Of a DNA stretch of 64,000 nt, positions 51,659-60,391 are shown in pieces (positions within the stretch are counted from its first letter, which is position 1; every line of letters begins with the position of its first letter). The notes beneath the pieces are model-generated. The model saw only the letters and a list, made by a program, of their open reading frames with translations. It was not told the origin of the DNA and made no database searches. The DNA comes from Terriglobia bacterium. GTDB taxonomy: Bacteria > Acidobacteriota > Terriglobia > Terriglobales > Acidobacteriaceae. Position numbers and translations under genes: made by a program. The DNA is taken from contig JAIQGK010000002.1 in the NCBI GenBank assembly GCA_020072645.1, positions 1 through 64,000 of the forward strand. Direction: 5' to 3'.

Positions 51659-51901
51659 CTAGTTTAGCGAAACATACAGGGCGGTGAATTGTTTGCGCAG
51701 GCGAACTGTGGGGTAGTGCTGCTGGATTACGCTGACGCGGTTCTGGTCAACATCAGGCGTGATGACGATGGACGAGGCGGGATGCTGTCCGGCCAGAGCC
51801 AGAACCTCAGAGATCGCAATGGCCTCATAGACCTCATGGCCTTGCTTGGTGAGTTCGTCAGTCAGCGAGTGGGGCGCAATCGTGAACAGGATCAGGGTCA
51901 C
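51659..51901 (-). CDS. Small hypothetical protein, receiver-like fold
   Basis: This 80-residue protein shows alternating strands and helices (LILFTIAPHSLTDELTKQGHEVYEAIAISEVLALAGQ, SSIVITPDVDQNRVSVIQQHYPTVRLR). This resembles half of a Rossmann/receiver domain without the phospho-acceptor pattern. It lies 5 bases upstream of the small HTH gene, giving a likely three-gene unit with SRAP. No function assigned. Confidence 0.55.
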   Translation of the reverse strand: MTLILFTIAPHSLTDELTKQGHEVYEAIAISEVLALAGQHPASSIVITPDVDQNRVSVIQQHYPTVRLRKQFTALYVSLN

Positions 51902-52147
51902 AGGTCGGCTTGTCCAATCAAGAAGTGCCTTTTATTGTATTACCCCTTTCGATTGAAAGACCCACACGACTTCCTAACTAGGTACTTATATATTTAAACG
52001 GCGTCTGCAATCTGGTCTATAGTAAGTAAAGACATTCGGGAGATTCGCGGTGAGCTGGATTCCATACCCGACAAAAGACTCCAGAAAGCATAAGTCATAC
52101 TCCCGCATTGAAGCGCAGGGCATCAAGCCGCTCAGAAAGAAGGTAGC

Positions 52148-53059
52148 ATGAGCGAAACGGCCACAAGCAAGACACTTCTCGACATCAACCAAACGATCCT
52201 CAAGTGGCTTAAGGAAAAGACTGGCCTTGAGAACCTCACTCGCCCAGACATAGAAAAGTTGGAGGAGGACTGGCGGAAACTCGGCGAGAACACCAAGAGC
52301 AAGTCCCTAGAACAGTTATATTCCGAAATGAAGGAAGCCGTTACCAGGCACCTGACGGGTATAGGGATGAGTAAGACTCAGGCTGACGAATGGGTGAGTC
52401 CCAGATGGAAGGACTTTATCGACCGTGCGGAAGCAATTCGCAAGTCACCTTCGATGGCAGTCCCGAAAGTAAAAAGAGAGAGGTTCGGGTTGGTCCAGTT
52501 CTTCATAGGATTTGTGATTGTCGGCAACATCCTGGCCAGTTACTCGGCCAATCAACAAGCGGACGAACGCGCTGCTAGTGAAGAACAAAAACATATTGTT
52601 TTGGTGCAAGAATTGAAACAAGAACAGGAGGCGAAGTGGAAGGCTGAATTCGACGCCTATGAGAAAAGGCATCAGCGGGAAATCGAACATTCGCCTGCTC
52701 AGGATCTTCCACCCTGGGCAGTGCCACCACTAAATCCTCCTGCTCAACCGCAGATAGCAAGAGCGGCGGTGCCATTGCCTGTCGCGGTCGAAGAAGAGGC
52801 TGACGAGCCCGTTGAAGTGGAGGTAACCAATTCGTCTGGAACACAAACATACGCAACCACTCTCGGACAAGTTTACAAGGCTATTCCAGAGTCCAGAAAC
52901 GAGATTGAACAGCAAGCCAAGATAGATCACGGGTACGACCACCCCGACCCGCGGTCCTGCGTCTCCACAGATTGCCTGAGCCAGCATTCTAATCAACGGC
53001 CTCTTAAACAATATACGGTTGACTCGGAAGTCGGGTCAGTCAAAATCACCCCCAAATAG
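52148..53059 (+). CDS. Membrane-anchored hypothetical protein
   Basis: This 303-residue protein starts at an ATG after AGAAGG. The N-terminal half is helical (LKEKTGLENLTRPDIEKLEEDWRKLG), then one transmembrane helix (about 117-135, LVQFFIGFVIVGNILASY), a coiled coil (ASEEQKHIVLVQELKQEQEAKWKAEFDAYEKRHQ) and a Pro-rich tail. No recognised domain. The following small membrane gene starts 12 bases later, so they probably form an operon. Confidence 0.6.
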   Translation: MSETATSKTLLDINQTILKWLKEKTGLENLTRPDIEKLEEDWRKLGENTKSKSLEQLYSEMKEAVTRHLTGIGMSKTQADEWVSPRWKDFIDRAEAIRKSPSMAVPKVKRERFGLVQFFIGFVIVGNILASYSANQQADERAASEEQKHIVLVQELKQEQEAKWKAEFDAYEKRHQREIEHSPAQDLPPWAVPPLNPPAQPQIARAAVPLPVAVEEEADEPVEVEVTNSSGTQTYATTLGQVYKAIPESRNEIEQQAKIDHGYDHPDPRSCVSTDCLSQHSNQRPLKQYTVDSEVGSVKITPK

Positions 53060-53071
53060 TAGAAGGGTCCC

Positions 53072-53272
53072 ATGGCAGCAAACGAATATGTCGAAGGCGG
53101 AAGTCGCAGTGACCACCGTAGGTCACGCCGTAGGTGGGCTTTTATTCTTTCATTCGTTTTCTTCTGTGTAGGTCGGTCTTCAGTCTTAGGCTACACGCCG
53201 TTGCTCGTGATTAGCCTCGTCTTCTTCGTGCTGGGAGTAATCCAGTCGCACATCATCGACCGCAACAAATGA
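53072..53272 (+). CDS. Small two-helix membrane protein
   Basis: This 66-residue protein has transmembrane helices at about 25-38 (WAFILSFVFFCVG) and 42-60 (VLGYTPLLVISLVFFVLGVI), with a basic N-terminus. It lies directly downstream of the 52148-53059 gene. No further motif is seen. Confidence 0.5.
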   Translation: MAANEYVEGGSRSDHRRSRRRWAFILSFVFFCVGRSSVLGYTPLLVISLVFFVLGVIQSHIIDRNK

Positions 53273-53489
53273 CTGACTCCTTGGTTTTTCTTAAAACCTC
53301 TAGCGGGAATTAACCTTCGAGGCTCCTCTTGATAAGATTTTTCTTATGGTCGAGATTGGCCTCGTCGAGGGCATCCCCGGCCGTTTTATCCAACAGATAC
53401 CTGCAAATAAATATTGTTCTTGTTCCGTCAAGCTGCGATACAATCCATCACCATCCCCCCTCATAATTCCCACAAGACAGCGATCTACA

Positions 53490-55100
53490 ATGACGGACGA
53501 CGCAAGAACTCAGTCGCTTACAATCTATTTAGCGCGTGTTGGAGCTAAGCTGGCCGATCTGCTCAAGCCCGAGTATGCCACACTCAAGCAGTTCAAGATA
53601 GATATCAATATATCCACGCAGGCGTTTTTGTATATCGAAACGCCAACTTCCGATTTTCCTGATTGGTCGTCTTTCTTCGATGGCTACGTCGATCAAGTTG
53701 AATTCGGAAAGAACAGCTCTACGGGCGCTTTATTGCTTGTGGAGGCCCAAAGCAAATATTTTGCATTGCCGTTTGGTCGCGGGCGCTTCATGTTGAACGA
53801 TGAATTCGTCGAAGAGAAGTTTGGACTAAAAGTTACGCTCAACTGCATCGGCGAAGGCAAAGTACGGACGATCCAAAAGCGCTCCTTGGATCAGATTCTC
53901 AGAATCAGTCAAGAACAGGCGAGTAGGGACGCAACGACGACTGAGTTCGGCTTTGATGTCGAGCAAGATCTGCTTGGCGGCGTGACCGGCACTCCCACAG
54001 ACACACAGACTTTCGGACCACGTATTTCAGGCGCAGAATCTTTGCACTTAGCTATACCTGTGAACCTGAATGGCCTTCCCGAACTCCTTGGTCAGGTCGC
54101 AGATAAATATCTCGATACATCGTACAAGAAGAACTTCCCCTGGGTCGACCATATTGCGGAGGTTACTAATACTGCAAAACAGGATGCACTTGATAAAACG
54201 TTGGTTGAAGAAATTAATGCTGGTCAGACGGGTGGTGTATGGATGGCGGTTCCCGACATCGTTGAATGGGTCAGGATCAGCAGATTTAGATTCGTTTCGC
54301 CAGGTCAAGTTTGGGAAGACGCTGACATTCACTTGAAGAGGTTTCTCGAACTGCTGGGCAAAACGAAGGTCACGGTGGACCTACTAAAGAATAAGAGGGT
54401 TGTGGCTGTGGATGAACAGGGAGATAAATTGAAAATGTGGTCCGTTTATAAATGTCTCTGCGCGGAATTGGACTACAACAAGGAATCGTTTCTGTTGAGC
54501 GGCGGCAAATGGTATGCAGTTGACAAGACATTCGTTGAACGCATAACCAAGGATTATAACGACATTGACGACTATGACAGGAAGTTTCCGGAATATCAAC
54601 ACGCGAATGAAGGAGAGTATCTCAACGCGGTTTGGCAAAGCGATCAGGCAACGTATGCGCTGATGGATCAGAAATTCCTAAAGTATCCAAGCAAAATGGA
54701 GTTCTGCGACCTGTATACAGCGAACAAAGATATCTGCCATATAAAGAGATATGGCCAAGCAGGCGCGTTGAGTCACCTGTTCGCGCAGGGTCTCATCTCT
54801 GGCGAGCTTTTCAAGATAGATCAAAGATTTCGGAAAGAAGTAAACGAGAAACTGCCAAACCCTTACAAGCTTGCCGACCATACAGCAAAACTCGCTGAGG
54901 GCGAATACCGGATTGTATTTGGCATCATTAGCGATACGCCTGGTGCGCTACGAATCCCATTTTTTTCACGTCTTAATTTCAAGAACGCCGTCAGAAGATT
55001 GGAAGCGTATGGCTACCGGGTTGCGAAAGCGAAAATCACGGTCGAAGCAGTATTCAGTAAGACACGGAAAGAAATGAAAAAAAAGAAAAAGATCAAATAG
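53490..55100 (+). CDS. TIGR04141/DUF6119 family sporadically distributed protein
   Basis: I choose the ATG at 53490 (536 residues) because the family starts with LTIYLxxxG; the reading from 53346 adds an unlike 48 residues. Family features are SLTIYLARVGAKLADLLKP at the start, an internal LLSGGKWYAVDKTFVERI, FCDLYTANKDICHIKRYGQAGALSHLFAQGLISGELF and RLNFKNAVRRLEAYGYRVAKAKI near the end. This family is scattered among bacteria on mobile elements and near restriction or other defence genes; the biochemical role is unknown. Lys-rich C-terminus. It begins the second cargo block of the element. Confidence 0.75.
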   Translation: MTDDARTQSLTIYLARVGAKLADLLKPEYATLKQFKIDINISTQAFLYIETPTSDFPDWSSFFDGYVDQVEFGKNSSTGALLLVEAQSKYFALPFGRGRFMLNDEFVEEKFGLKVTLNCIGEGKVRTIQKRSLDQILRISQEQASRDATTTEFGFDVEQDLLGGVTGTPTDTQTFGPRISGAESLHLAIPVNLNGLPELLGQVADKYLDTSYKKNFPWVDHIAEVTNTAKQDALDKTLVEEINAGQTGGVWMAVPDIVEWVRISRFRFVSPGQVWEDADIHLKRFLELLGKTKVTVDLLKNKRVVAVDEQGDKLKMWSVYKCLCAELDYNKESFLLSGGKWYAVDKTFVERITKDYNDIDDYDRKFPEYQHANEGEYLNAVWQSDQATYALMDQKFLKYPSKMEFCDLYTANKDICHIKRYGQAGALSHLFAQGLISGELFKIDQRFRKEVNEKLPNPYKLADHTAKLAEGEYRIVFGIISDTPGALRIPFFSRLNFKNAVRRLEAYGYRVAKAKITVEAVFSKTRKEMKKKKKIK

Positions 55101-55337
55101 ATCAATCAATAACCTGCCTCAACGCCGGAGTATTTCAACGAGAATCGTTTGGCCCATTTGACTCTCATGTCGGTGTCGTAAATTTCGCATTTTTGAGGTC
55201 ACTGATCTTATTCCAACATAAAAGTGGCTTTGAATCTAATGATCCGAGGCGGGAACAGGCGTCATGATGAAGAGTATCGGCTGAATCCGTGGTTCCGAGC
55301 TGCGCATTGTTAGGCTGATCCTGGGCGCGACAAGCGC

Positions 55338-55997
55338 TTACATGTCGGAAGGATTGTCGTCTTTCGGGCTTTTGCAAGCTTTCACAAACTCGAATCCAAA
55401 ATCAGTAAGAACTATTCTAAGTGTTTTGGTAGAGTCCGAAGATATTCGGCTTGGAAAATCCCCCATTCTTCTCTGTGTTATCAACCCCAATCGCTTGAGA
55501 TTGTCCGCACAGATAGGTGGAAGCCGCAGGGAACACTCAGCCAACGTCAAATTAGGTCGTCCTTCTTTTGTCCATATATAAATGTCGTCGAGGAATACAG
55601 CTTCCAACTTAGAAATCTGTTTCAAAATGTCCGGCCATGCTGGTAGTACGAAAACGTTATGATTTGGGTTTGCTGCGTTTGCTAAAAGGTTTGCCCATCG
55701 ATCTTGAAGATCATCGTCTTCCTCTAGGCTGGCCTTTTCGACGATCTCAAACAACAGTGGCAACTTAACAGCCTCGGGCTTAATTCCCGCGCCGTCGCAT
55801 ATTGTCTTGACGCGCTCGAATAGTCTGACCTGTCTTTTAAAGCGCCACACCTGAATTGAGTCCCGAAAGCTCAGACCAATTTCTTCGGCGGCGGGACCAG
55901 CCAGAATCTTGACGATGTCTTCTATGGGCTTGTAAATGGCCTCGATAGCGCCCCGGGCTACGCTCTTTGTCGGGTCTTCGGGCATTCGGCCAATCAT
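55338..55997 (-). CDS. Abi-alpha (DUF4393) family protein
   Basis: This 219-residue protein has the family features IYKPIEDIVKILAGPAAEEIGLSFRDSIQVWRFKRQVRLFERVK, then LPLLFEIVEKASLEEDDDLQDRWANLLANAANP, followed by a winged-helix-like C-terminus (LAECSLRLPPICADNLKRLGLI, IVLTDFGFEFVKAC). DUF4393/Abi_alpha proteins are associated with abortive infection. It is divergent from the 56056-56934 gene with a 58-base gap, so the two may share a regulatory region. Confidence 0.75.
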   Translation of the reverse strand: MIGRMPEDPTKSVARGAIEAIYKPIEDIVKILAGPAAEEIGLSFRDSIQVWRFKRQVRLFERVKTICDGAGIKPEAVKLPLLFEIVEKASLEEDDDLQDRWANLLANAANPNHNVFVLPAWPDILKQISKLEAVFLDDIYIWTKEGRPNLTLAECSLRLPPICADNLKRLGLITQRRMGDFPSRISSDSTKTLRIVLTDFGFEFVKACKSPKDDNPSDM

Positions 55998-56055
55998 AAC
56001 ATCAGCATAGGGTGTTGCGAGGCGTATATTAGGCTGAGTAGCTGAAGGAATTGTA

Positions 56056-56934
56056 ATGTCAGACGAAATAAAGCCATCTAATCCAGCTCTAAACGAATTA
56101 CAGAAACGGATTAAGGAGTTGGAAGACGCACAAAATGCACTCGCTCAAAGTCTGGGCGGTGATAAGAGAAAAAAATACGTTCGTTTCTTCGTTGCAGCTC
56201 TCAGCAGTATTCCGTGGGTCGGCGGTTTGTTTAGTGCGTCGGCCAGCTTCAGCGCCGAGATGGGTCAAGAGAAGATCAATGATCTTCACCGCCTTTGGCT
56301 CGCTGAGCACGAAGAGAAGGCACGAGAACTGATTGCCACGTTGATGGACATTTTCGACAGATTGGATAATTTCGGGGATGAAATTCAGGGGCGAGTTGAG
56401 TCTCCAGAATTTCTGACTTTGGTACGGAAGACTTTTAAAGCGTGGGACGAAGCCGATACCGAAGAGAAAAGGCAGATGCTCAAGAAGTTGATTCTGAATG
56501 CAGGCGCAATAAAGCTTTGTTCGGACGATCTTGTACGTCTGTTCACCTCCTGGATCGAACTGTATCACGAGCTGCATTTTGCCGTCATCAAAGAGATTTA
56601 TCGCGATCCTGGAATCACTCGCGGAGAAATGTGGGACGTGATTCGTGGAGCAAGACCTCGCGACGACTCAGCAGAAGCTGATCTCTTCAAACTCCTGATC
56701 CGAGATCTCAGCACCGGCGGTGTTATCAGACAAGAGAGGGAAGTTGATTCACAGGGAAGGTTTCGCCGGAAGAGACGAAGTCCCCAGTCACGGGCTGCTG
56801 CAAGCGGGGTAATGGAGACGCCGTTTGAGGAGACCAAGCCTTACGTTCTAACAGAATTGGGCAAGCAATTCATCCACTACGTTATGGAAGACGTCGCTCC
56901 TCAGTTGGGCGGAAAGCCCGCAACTGCTGTCTGA
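56056..56934 (+). CDS. Hypothetical coiled-coil/winged-helix protein, possible Abi partner
   Basis: This 292-residue protein starts at an ATG after GAAGGA. A coiled coil (LQKRIKELEDAQNALAQSLGG) is followed by a hydrophobic Gly/Ala-rich segment (FFVAALSSIPWVGGLFSASASFSAEMGQEK) that could insert in membranes. Helical repeats (SPEFLTLVRKTFKAWDEADTEEKRQMLKKLILNAG) and a C-terminal winged helix follow. The layout resembles the DUF4393 protein opposite (hydrophobic part, then 'KRQ...LLANA'-like helix, then wHTH). I infer a shared defence function but do not know the family. Confidence 0.6.
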   Translation: MSDEIKPSNPALNELQKRIKELEDAQNALAQSLGGDKRKKYVRFFVAALSSIPWVGGLFSASASFSAEMGQEKINDLHRLWLAEHEEKARELIATLMDIFDRLDNFGDEIQGRVESPEFLTLVRKTFKAWDEADTEEKRQMLKKLILNAGAIKLCSDDLVRLFTSWIELYHELHFAVIKEIYRDPGITRGEMWDVIRGARPRDDSAEADLFKLLIRDLSTGGVIRQEREVDSQGRFRRKRRSPQSRAAASGVMETPFEETKPYVLTELGKQFIHYVMEDVAPQLGGKPATAV

Positions 56935-57258
56935 TTGGGTTGACTTCCCTCTGGCAGCCCTTTATACAGACAGAGCGCACCCGTGTTATCAGCACGAACG
57001 TGCTCTTAACGACAAATCACCTCTTTGGAAACGCGACCCATGGCTGCCCCACAGTTTACCGGTGGTGAGAGGCAGGATATTACCGCCTTATGTTCCTGCT
57101 CAATCGCTCCTTCCACTTCATCGTCCAGCGTCTTGAGGAATTGGGCAGAACCGAAATCATTAACGCCCTTGACATCCAGGACGCGCTTGGACTCACTCAA
57201 GAAGTACAGCTTGGAATCAATACGACGGCACGTTCCCAAAATCAAGTCGGTTCGGCGC
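56935..57258. other. Spacer beside the integrase gene
   Basis: About 320 bases with no supported gene; a 79-residue minus-strand frame at 57006-57245 has some protein-like sequence but no start signal or motif. Likely an eroded gene or cargo boundary. Confidence 0.35.
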
Positions 57259-58443
57259 TCACATTGTCATTGCCACACCAAGCTTTTCGGTTTCCATCCA
57301 CTTCGCTTGGGCCTGCCAACTCAGTTTCACACTGCCCTCAAGCTGCTCTTGCCGTGCCTTAACAAACGGAGCATAGTGCTTCTCAGTAATTTTGACGCTG
57401 CTGTGACCCAACAATAGCGAAACCTGATCTATCGGCACCCCAGATAGCAACAACTCTACTGCAAAGGTGTCCCGAAACATGTGAGGATGGCACCGCTTTG
57501 CCGTTCCGTCCGGTTTGGTGATCTTTGCAAAGTTCTTGAACAGGTGTCGAAGACTTCGCTGCCATCCCTTCTTAGCTGTTTCAGGATCACCGTTACCGCT
57601 CCAAAAGAAATAGCGCGGGTTGGAATTCGGTAACGCATGAAGCATCTCGACAACGTATACCGGGAGGGGAACGTAAACAGGAACTCCGGTTTTTGCGCGA
57701 TACAGGAACAGCCGCCCATCGCTCCCAAGGCGTTCACGTTCCAGTGTCACAGCGTCTTTGATTGCCAGTCCTGACCAGCGCATCAGAAGAACCAAAGCCA
57801 AAAGCCGTCTCTGGCGTGAATGGAAGTCGTGGCCACCCTGCCAGTCGCCGTATGCATAAGTCGCGTCCACTATGCGTTCAAACTCTTGCCGCGTGAAATA
57901 GTCTGTCGGTACGCGCTTTTCTTCAACGCGTTTCATGCGAGCTGCCGGGTTTTTTTCTATCCAGTCATTGGCGATACAGAAATTGAAGAATCCGACTAGG
58001 CGCTCGTGCTTCCGCCGCGTCGTGTTTGGCCCATTGCCCCAGGAGGCCCGGAACTTGGTCAGCTCAGGCGTGGTCAGTTCGGTGAGCAGAATCAGGCCGC
58101 GCTGTTTGGCCCAGTTTAGCAACAATACTTCAAATAAGGTCTTGCTTTGGGCGATGGTGGTCTTTTCCAGGCAGCGCCCGTCCTCATCGGCCCGGAAGCT
58201 TGATACGGCCTCGGTAATAGTGACAGCGGGCTTAATTTGTGGCTTGGTGGGATCGGCAGCCTCATCCATCTCTCGTGCTTTGGCCTCGGCGCGTTCCCAA
58301 CTGCGAGTTTTTGCCGTAACGCGGATCGGGCCTCGACCGTCCGCACTTACGCCTTGTATCCACTTGGGGCAGCGGCAGCGCCGCCAATTGATGTCCTCCC
58401 GGTGTTCGCAATTCTGCGCGTGGCGGGTATATACGGAAAGCAT
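57259..58443 (-). CDS. int: Tyrosine recombinase (integrase) of the main element
   Basis: I choose the ATG at 58443 (394 residues, MLSVYTRHAQNCEH), which matches the older integrase; the frame is open to 58521. The N-terminus holds a Cys/His cluster (CEHREDINWRRCRCPKW) that may bind zinc, then an arm-binding/SAM-like core domain (AQSKTLFEVLLLNWAK, LVGFFNFCIANDW). The catalytic residues are Arg in LLMRWSGLAI, HPHMFRDTFAVELL (H-x-x-R), His in LLGHSSVKI and the nucleophile Tyr in TEKHYAPF. It recombines att sites in the 3' end of tRNA-Ala, 114 bases upstream. Intact, unlike the copy at 16896-18078. Confidence 0.92.
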   Translation of the reverse strand: MLSVYTRHAQNCEHREDINWRRCRCPKWIQGVSADGRGPIRVTAKTRSWERAEAKAREMDEAADPTKPQIKPAVTITEAVSSFRADEDGRCLEKTTIAQSKTLFEVLLLNWAKQRGLILLTELTTPELTKFRASWGNGPNTTRRKHERLVGFFNFCIANDWIEKNPAARMKRVEEKRVPTDYFTRQEFERIVDATYAYGDWQGGHDFHSRQRRLLALVLLMRWSGLAIKDAVTLERERLGSDGRLFLYRAKTGVPVYVPLPVYVVEMLHALPNSNPRYFFWSGNGDPETAKKGWQRSLRHLFKNFAKITKPDGTAKRCHPHMFRDTFAVELLLSGVPIDQVSLLLGHSSVKITEKHYAPFVKARQEQLEGSVKLSWQAQAKWMETEKLGVAMTM

Positions 58444-58556
58444 CTCGTCTCCTAATTTGAGAGATGCTGTTCCGACCCGAAAATCTTCGGTTGTACAAAA
58501 TTTGTACAGCCCAAATTCCACTCGGTTGAAACTGTTGAAAACATTGAGTCAGAATT

Positions 58557-58577
58557 TGGTGGAGCTAGTCGGGATCG
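58557..58577. repeat. attachment-site repeat in tRNA-Ala 3' end
   Basis: These 21 bases are the 3' end of the tRNA-Ala gene and are repeated exactly at 18171-18191. Together they bound the integrated element. The tRNA gene stays whole because the element carried the missing end. Confidence 0.85.
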
Positions 58578-58632
58578 AACCGACGACCTCATCGTTGCGA
58601 ACGATGCGCTCTCCCAGCTGAGCTATAGCCCC
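58557..58632 (-). tRNA. tRNA-Ala(CGC)
   Basis: This is a complete cloverleaf on the minus strand: acceptor GGGGCTA/TAGCTCC, D-arm GCTCAGCTGGGAGAGC, anticodon arm CATCG TTCGCAA CGATG (anticodon CGC), T-arm GTCGG TTCGATC CCGAC, discriminator A and encoded CCA. It is the integration target of both mobile elements. Confidence 0.95.
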
Positions 58633-58750
58633 ACATTTGCGGGAAGAAGTACTGGAATGATTTTACCAGCGCGGCGCAATTGAACAAAATGGCAGTGCCG
58701 GACCGATTTTCTGCCCCTGGCTCTTTCTGCTCTGGCTCTTCATGAGCGGA

Positions 58751-59545
58751 CTAGTGGGTCGGCGGGTCGCGCTCCACCAGCAACATGCGCTTAATCTTGT
58801 TTCGGTCCATGCGTTCCAAGGCGCCACCAACGCGGACCACAACTTCCGTTGCGGACATCGACTCTACATCGCACACCAGAACGGTGCCATCGCGAAGCTC
58901 AACTGTGTCATGGGCCAGCGTTCCCAGTTCATAGCTCACGCTTCCGCCAGAGGCGTCGTCTGGGCTGATCTCCAGTGGAAACTTGCCTGGATTAAAACCT
59001 TCTTTACTAAACTCCAGCACGTGTTTGCCGGGCGTGACGCGCACGATCTTCGGCGTTGTCCCTGAGTCTTCTCCATCCACTTTGAGCGCAGCGCCCTGGG
59101 GAACTGAGTTGACGGTGATGCTGATGCTCCGAGGCGGCGCCTGGGCCCGCAGTTCAGGAGGCAGTGTCTGCGGAACCAGCTTGAGCGTCACTGGAACTCC
59201 AGCCGCATGGAACGTAGTCTGAAACTTGATCATTTCCCCAGGCCCTACGTTGCTGACCTGCACATAGCCCTCGCCAATGCGTACATTGGCCTTATCAAAG
59301 AGGTACAGGGAAAAGACCGCGTCAATCTTCTTGCTCCAGAGATTCTGTGCCGTAGTTTCGCATGTGTAGTTGTGCTCGCGGCCATATGCCGGGCCTTCCT
59401 TGAATTTTCCAAACACAAAGCGCAAGATCGGCTGGCCGTTTTCTGGCCAGACAACAGTTTGCCCCGGCGTCTCTTTCGCTTCAGCCGCCGCAAGGAAAAA
59501 GCCAAGCACGCACACAACCCACAATTTACAACGGACCATATTCAC
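58751..59545 (-). CDS. Secreted PEGA-domain protein
   Basis: This 264-residue protein has a signal peptide (LWVVCVLGFFLAAAEA, cleaved near residue 24). A first beta-rich domain (residues 30-125) is followed by a PEGA domain (about 140-195: ISITVNSVPQGAALKVDGEDSGTTPKIVRVTPGKHVLEFSKEGF). A short C-terminal region mentions VELRDGTVLVCDVESM, as in proteins that act on cell-surface structures. PEGA proteins are abundant in Acidobacteria. It is the first chromosomal gene beyond the tRNA. Confidence 0.75.
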   Translation of the reverse strand: MNMVRCKLWVVCVLGFFLAAAEAKETPGQTVVWPENGQPILRFVFGKFKEGPAYGREHNYTCETTAQNLWSKKIDAVFSLYLFDKANVRIGEGYVQVSNVGPGEMIKFQTTFHAAGVPVTLKLVPQTLPPELRAQAPPRSISITVNSVPQGAALKVDGEDSGTTPKIVRVTPGKHVLEFSKEGFNPGKFPLEISPDDASGGSVSYELGTLAHDTVELRDGTVLVCDVESMSATEVVVRVGGALERMDRNKIKRMLLVERDPPTH

Positions 59546-59599
59546 CTCAAAAAAACACTCAGCAAGAGCTCTGCGCTAGCTTATCGTCAATTCGTCTGA

Positions 59600-60388
59600 T
59601 CAACCGCGCTTGCCGATCATCCGCGCCAGTAAATCAGGAAAAAAACGTTTAAGATACACCAAAGCCCGCTCTCGTTTGGCCCCAACAATAATTTCGTTCT
59701 TCTCCCGCCTCACTCCTTGCAATATTCGTCTGGCACACTCCGCGGCGGGCATGCCTTGTGAGATCCCTGGATCCATCTTGGCATGTTTGGCTCCATCGCC
59801 CCGCAATGCTGACAGGCTGATGTCAGTACGAATATAACCGGGGCAAACCATAGTCACGTGAATGCCATTCTTTTCCTCTTCCGCACGAAGAACTTCAAAA
59901 AAACCATGCAGCGCAAACTTTGAGGCGGAGTAGCCGGAGCGGAGCGGCACGCCAAACTTGCCGGCAATGCTTGAGATCACAACCATGTGTCCGCTCTTTT
60001 GCGCCAGCATGGAAGGCAGAACAGCGCGCGCCAAGGCCTCGGACGCAAAGAAATTTACTTCCATGAGTTGCCGATAAACGCTTTCGTCGGTATCGCGGGC
60101 GAAAGATCGCTGGGTAATGCCGGCATTAAGGACCAGAATATCGATGCCGTTGAAAATACCAAGCGCCAGCTGCGTTTTATCTGGCATATCCCCGGCGTTG
60201 GTCACGTCCATAGGAAGTATGCGAGTGTTGGGATCGCCGCCACAAAGAGTTTGCACGCGCTTCAGCTCATCTTCACGACGAGCAGAGAGGACCAGCTTTG
60301 CTCCCGCGTGGTGGAACGCCAGAGCCAGAGCTTCGCCGATGCCTGAAGAAGCTCCGGTGATCCATATGCGGCGGTTTCTAAAGTCCAT
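59600..60388 (-). CDS. Short-chain dehydrogenase/reductase
   Basis: This 262-residue classical SDR has the cofactor motif ITGASSGIGEALALAFH (9-25), NAG in LVLNAGITQ, the active-site Ser in VVISSIAGKFG and YSASKFALHGF (Tyr and Lys of YxxxK). The C-terminal part (RRILQGVRREKNEIIVG, LKRFFPDLLARMIGKRG) resembles SDRs of the DltE/short-chain type. The substrate is not evident. It starts 3 bases after the stop of the M20 peptidase gene upstream, giving one operon with AlaX. Confidence 0.88.
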   Translation of the reverse strand: MDFRNRRIWITGASSGIGEALALAFHHAGAKLVLSARREDELKRVQTLCGGDPNTRILPMDVTNAGDMPDKTQLALGIFNGIDILVLNAGITQRSFARDTDESVYRQLMEVNFFASEALARAVLPSMLAQKSGHMVVISSIAGKFGVPLRSGYSASKFALHGFFEVLRAEEEKNGIHVTMVCPGYIRTDISLSALRGDGAKHAKMDPGISQGMPAAECARRILQGVRREKNEIIVGAKRERALVYLKRFFPDLLARMIGKRG

Positions 60389-60391
60389 CGC

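Noticed and set aside
57006-57245. 79-residue minus-strand frame next to the integrase
   Set aside because: Some protein-like sequence but no ribosome site, family motif or operon context.
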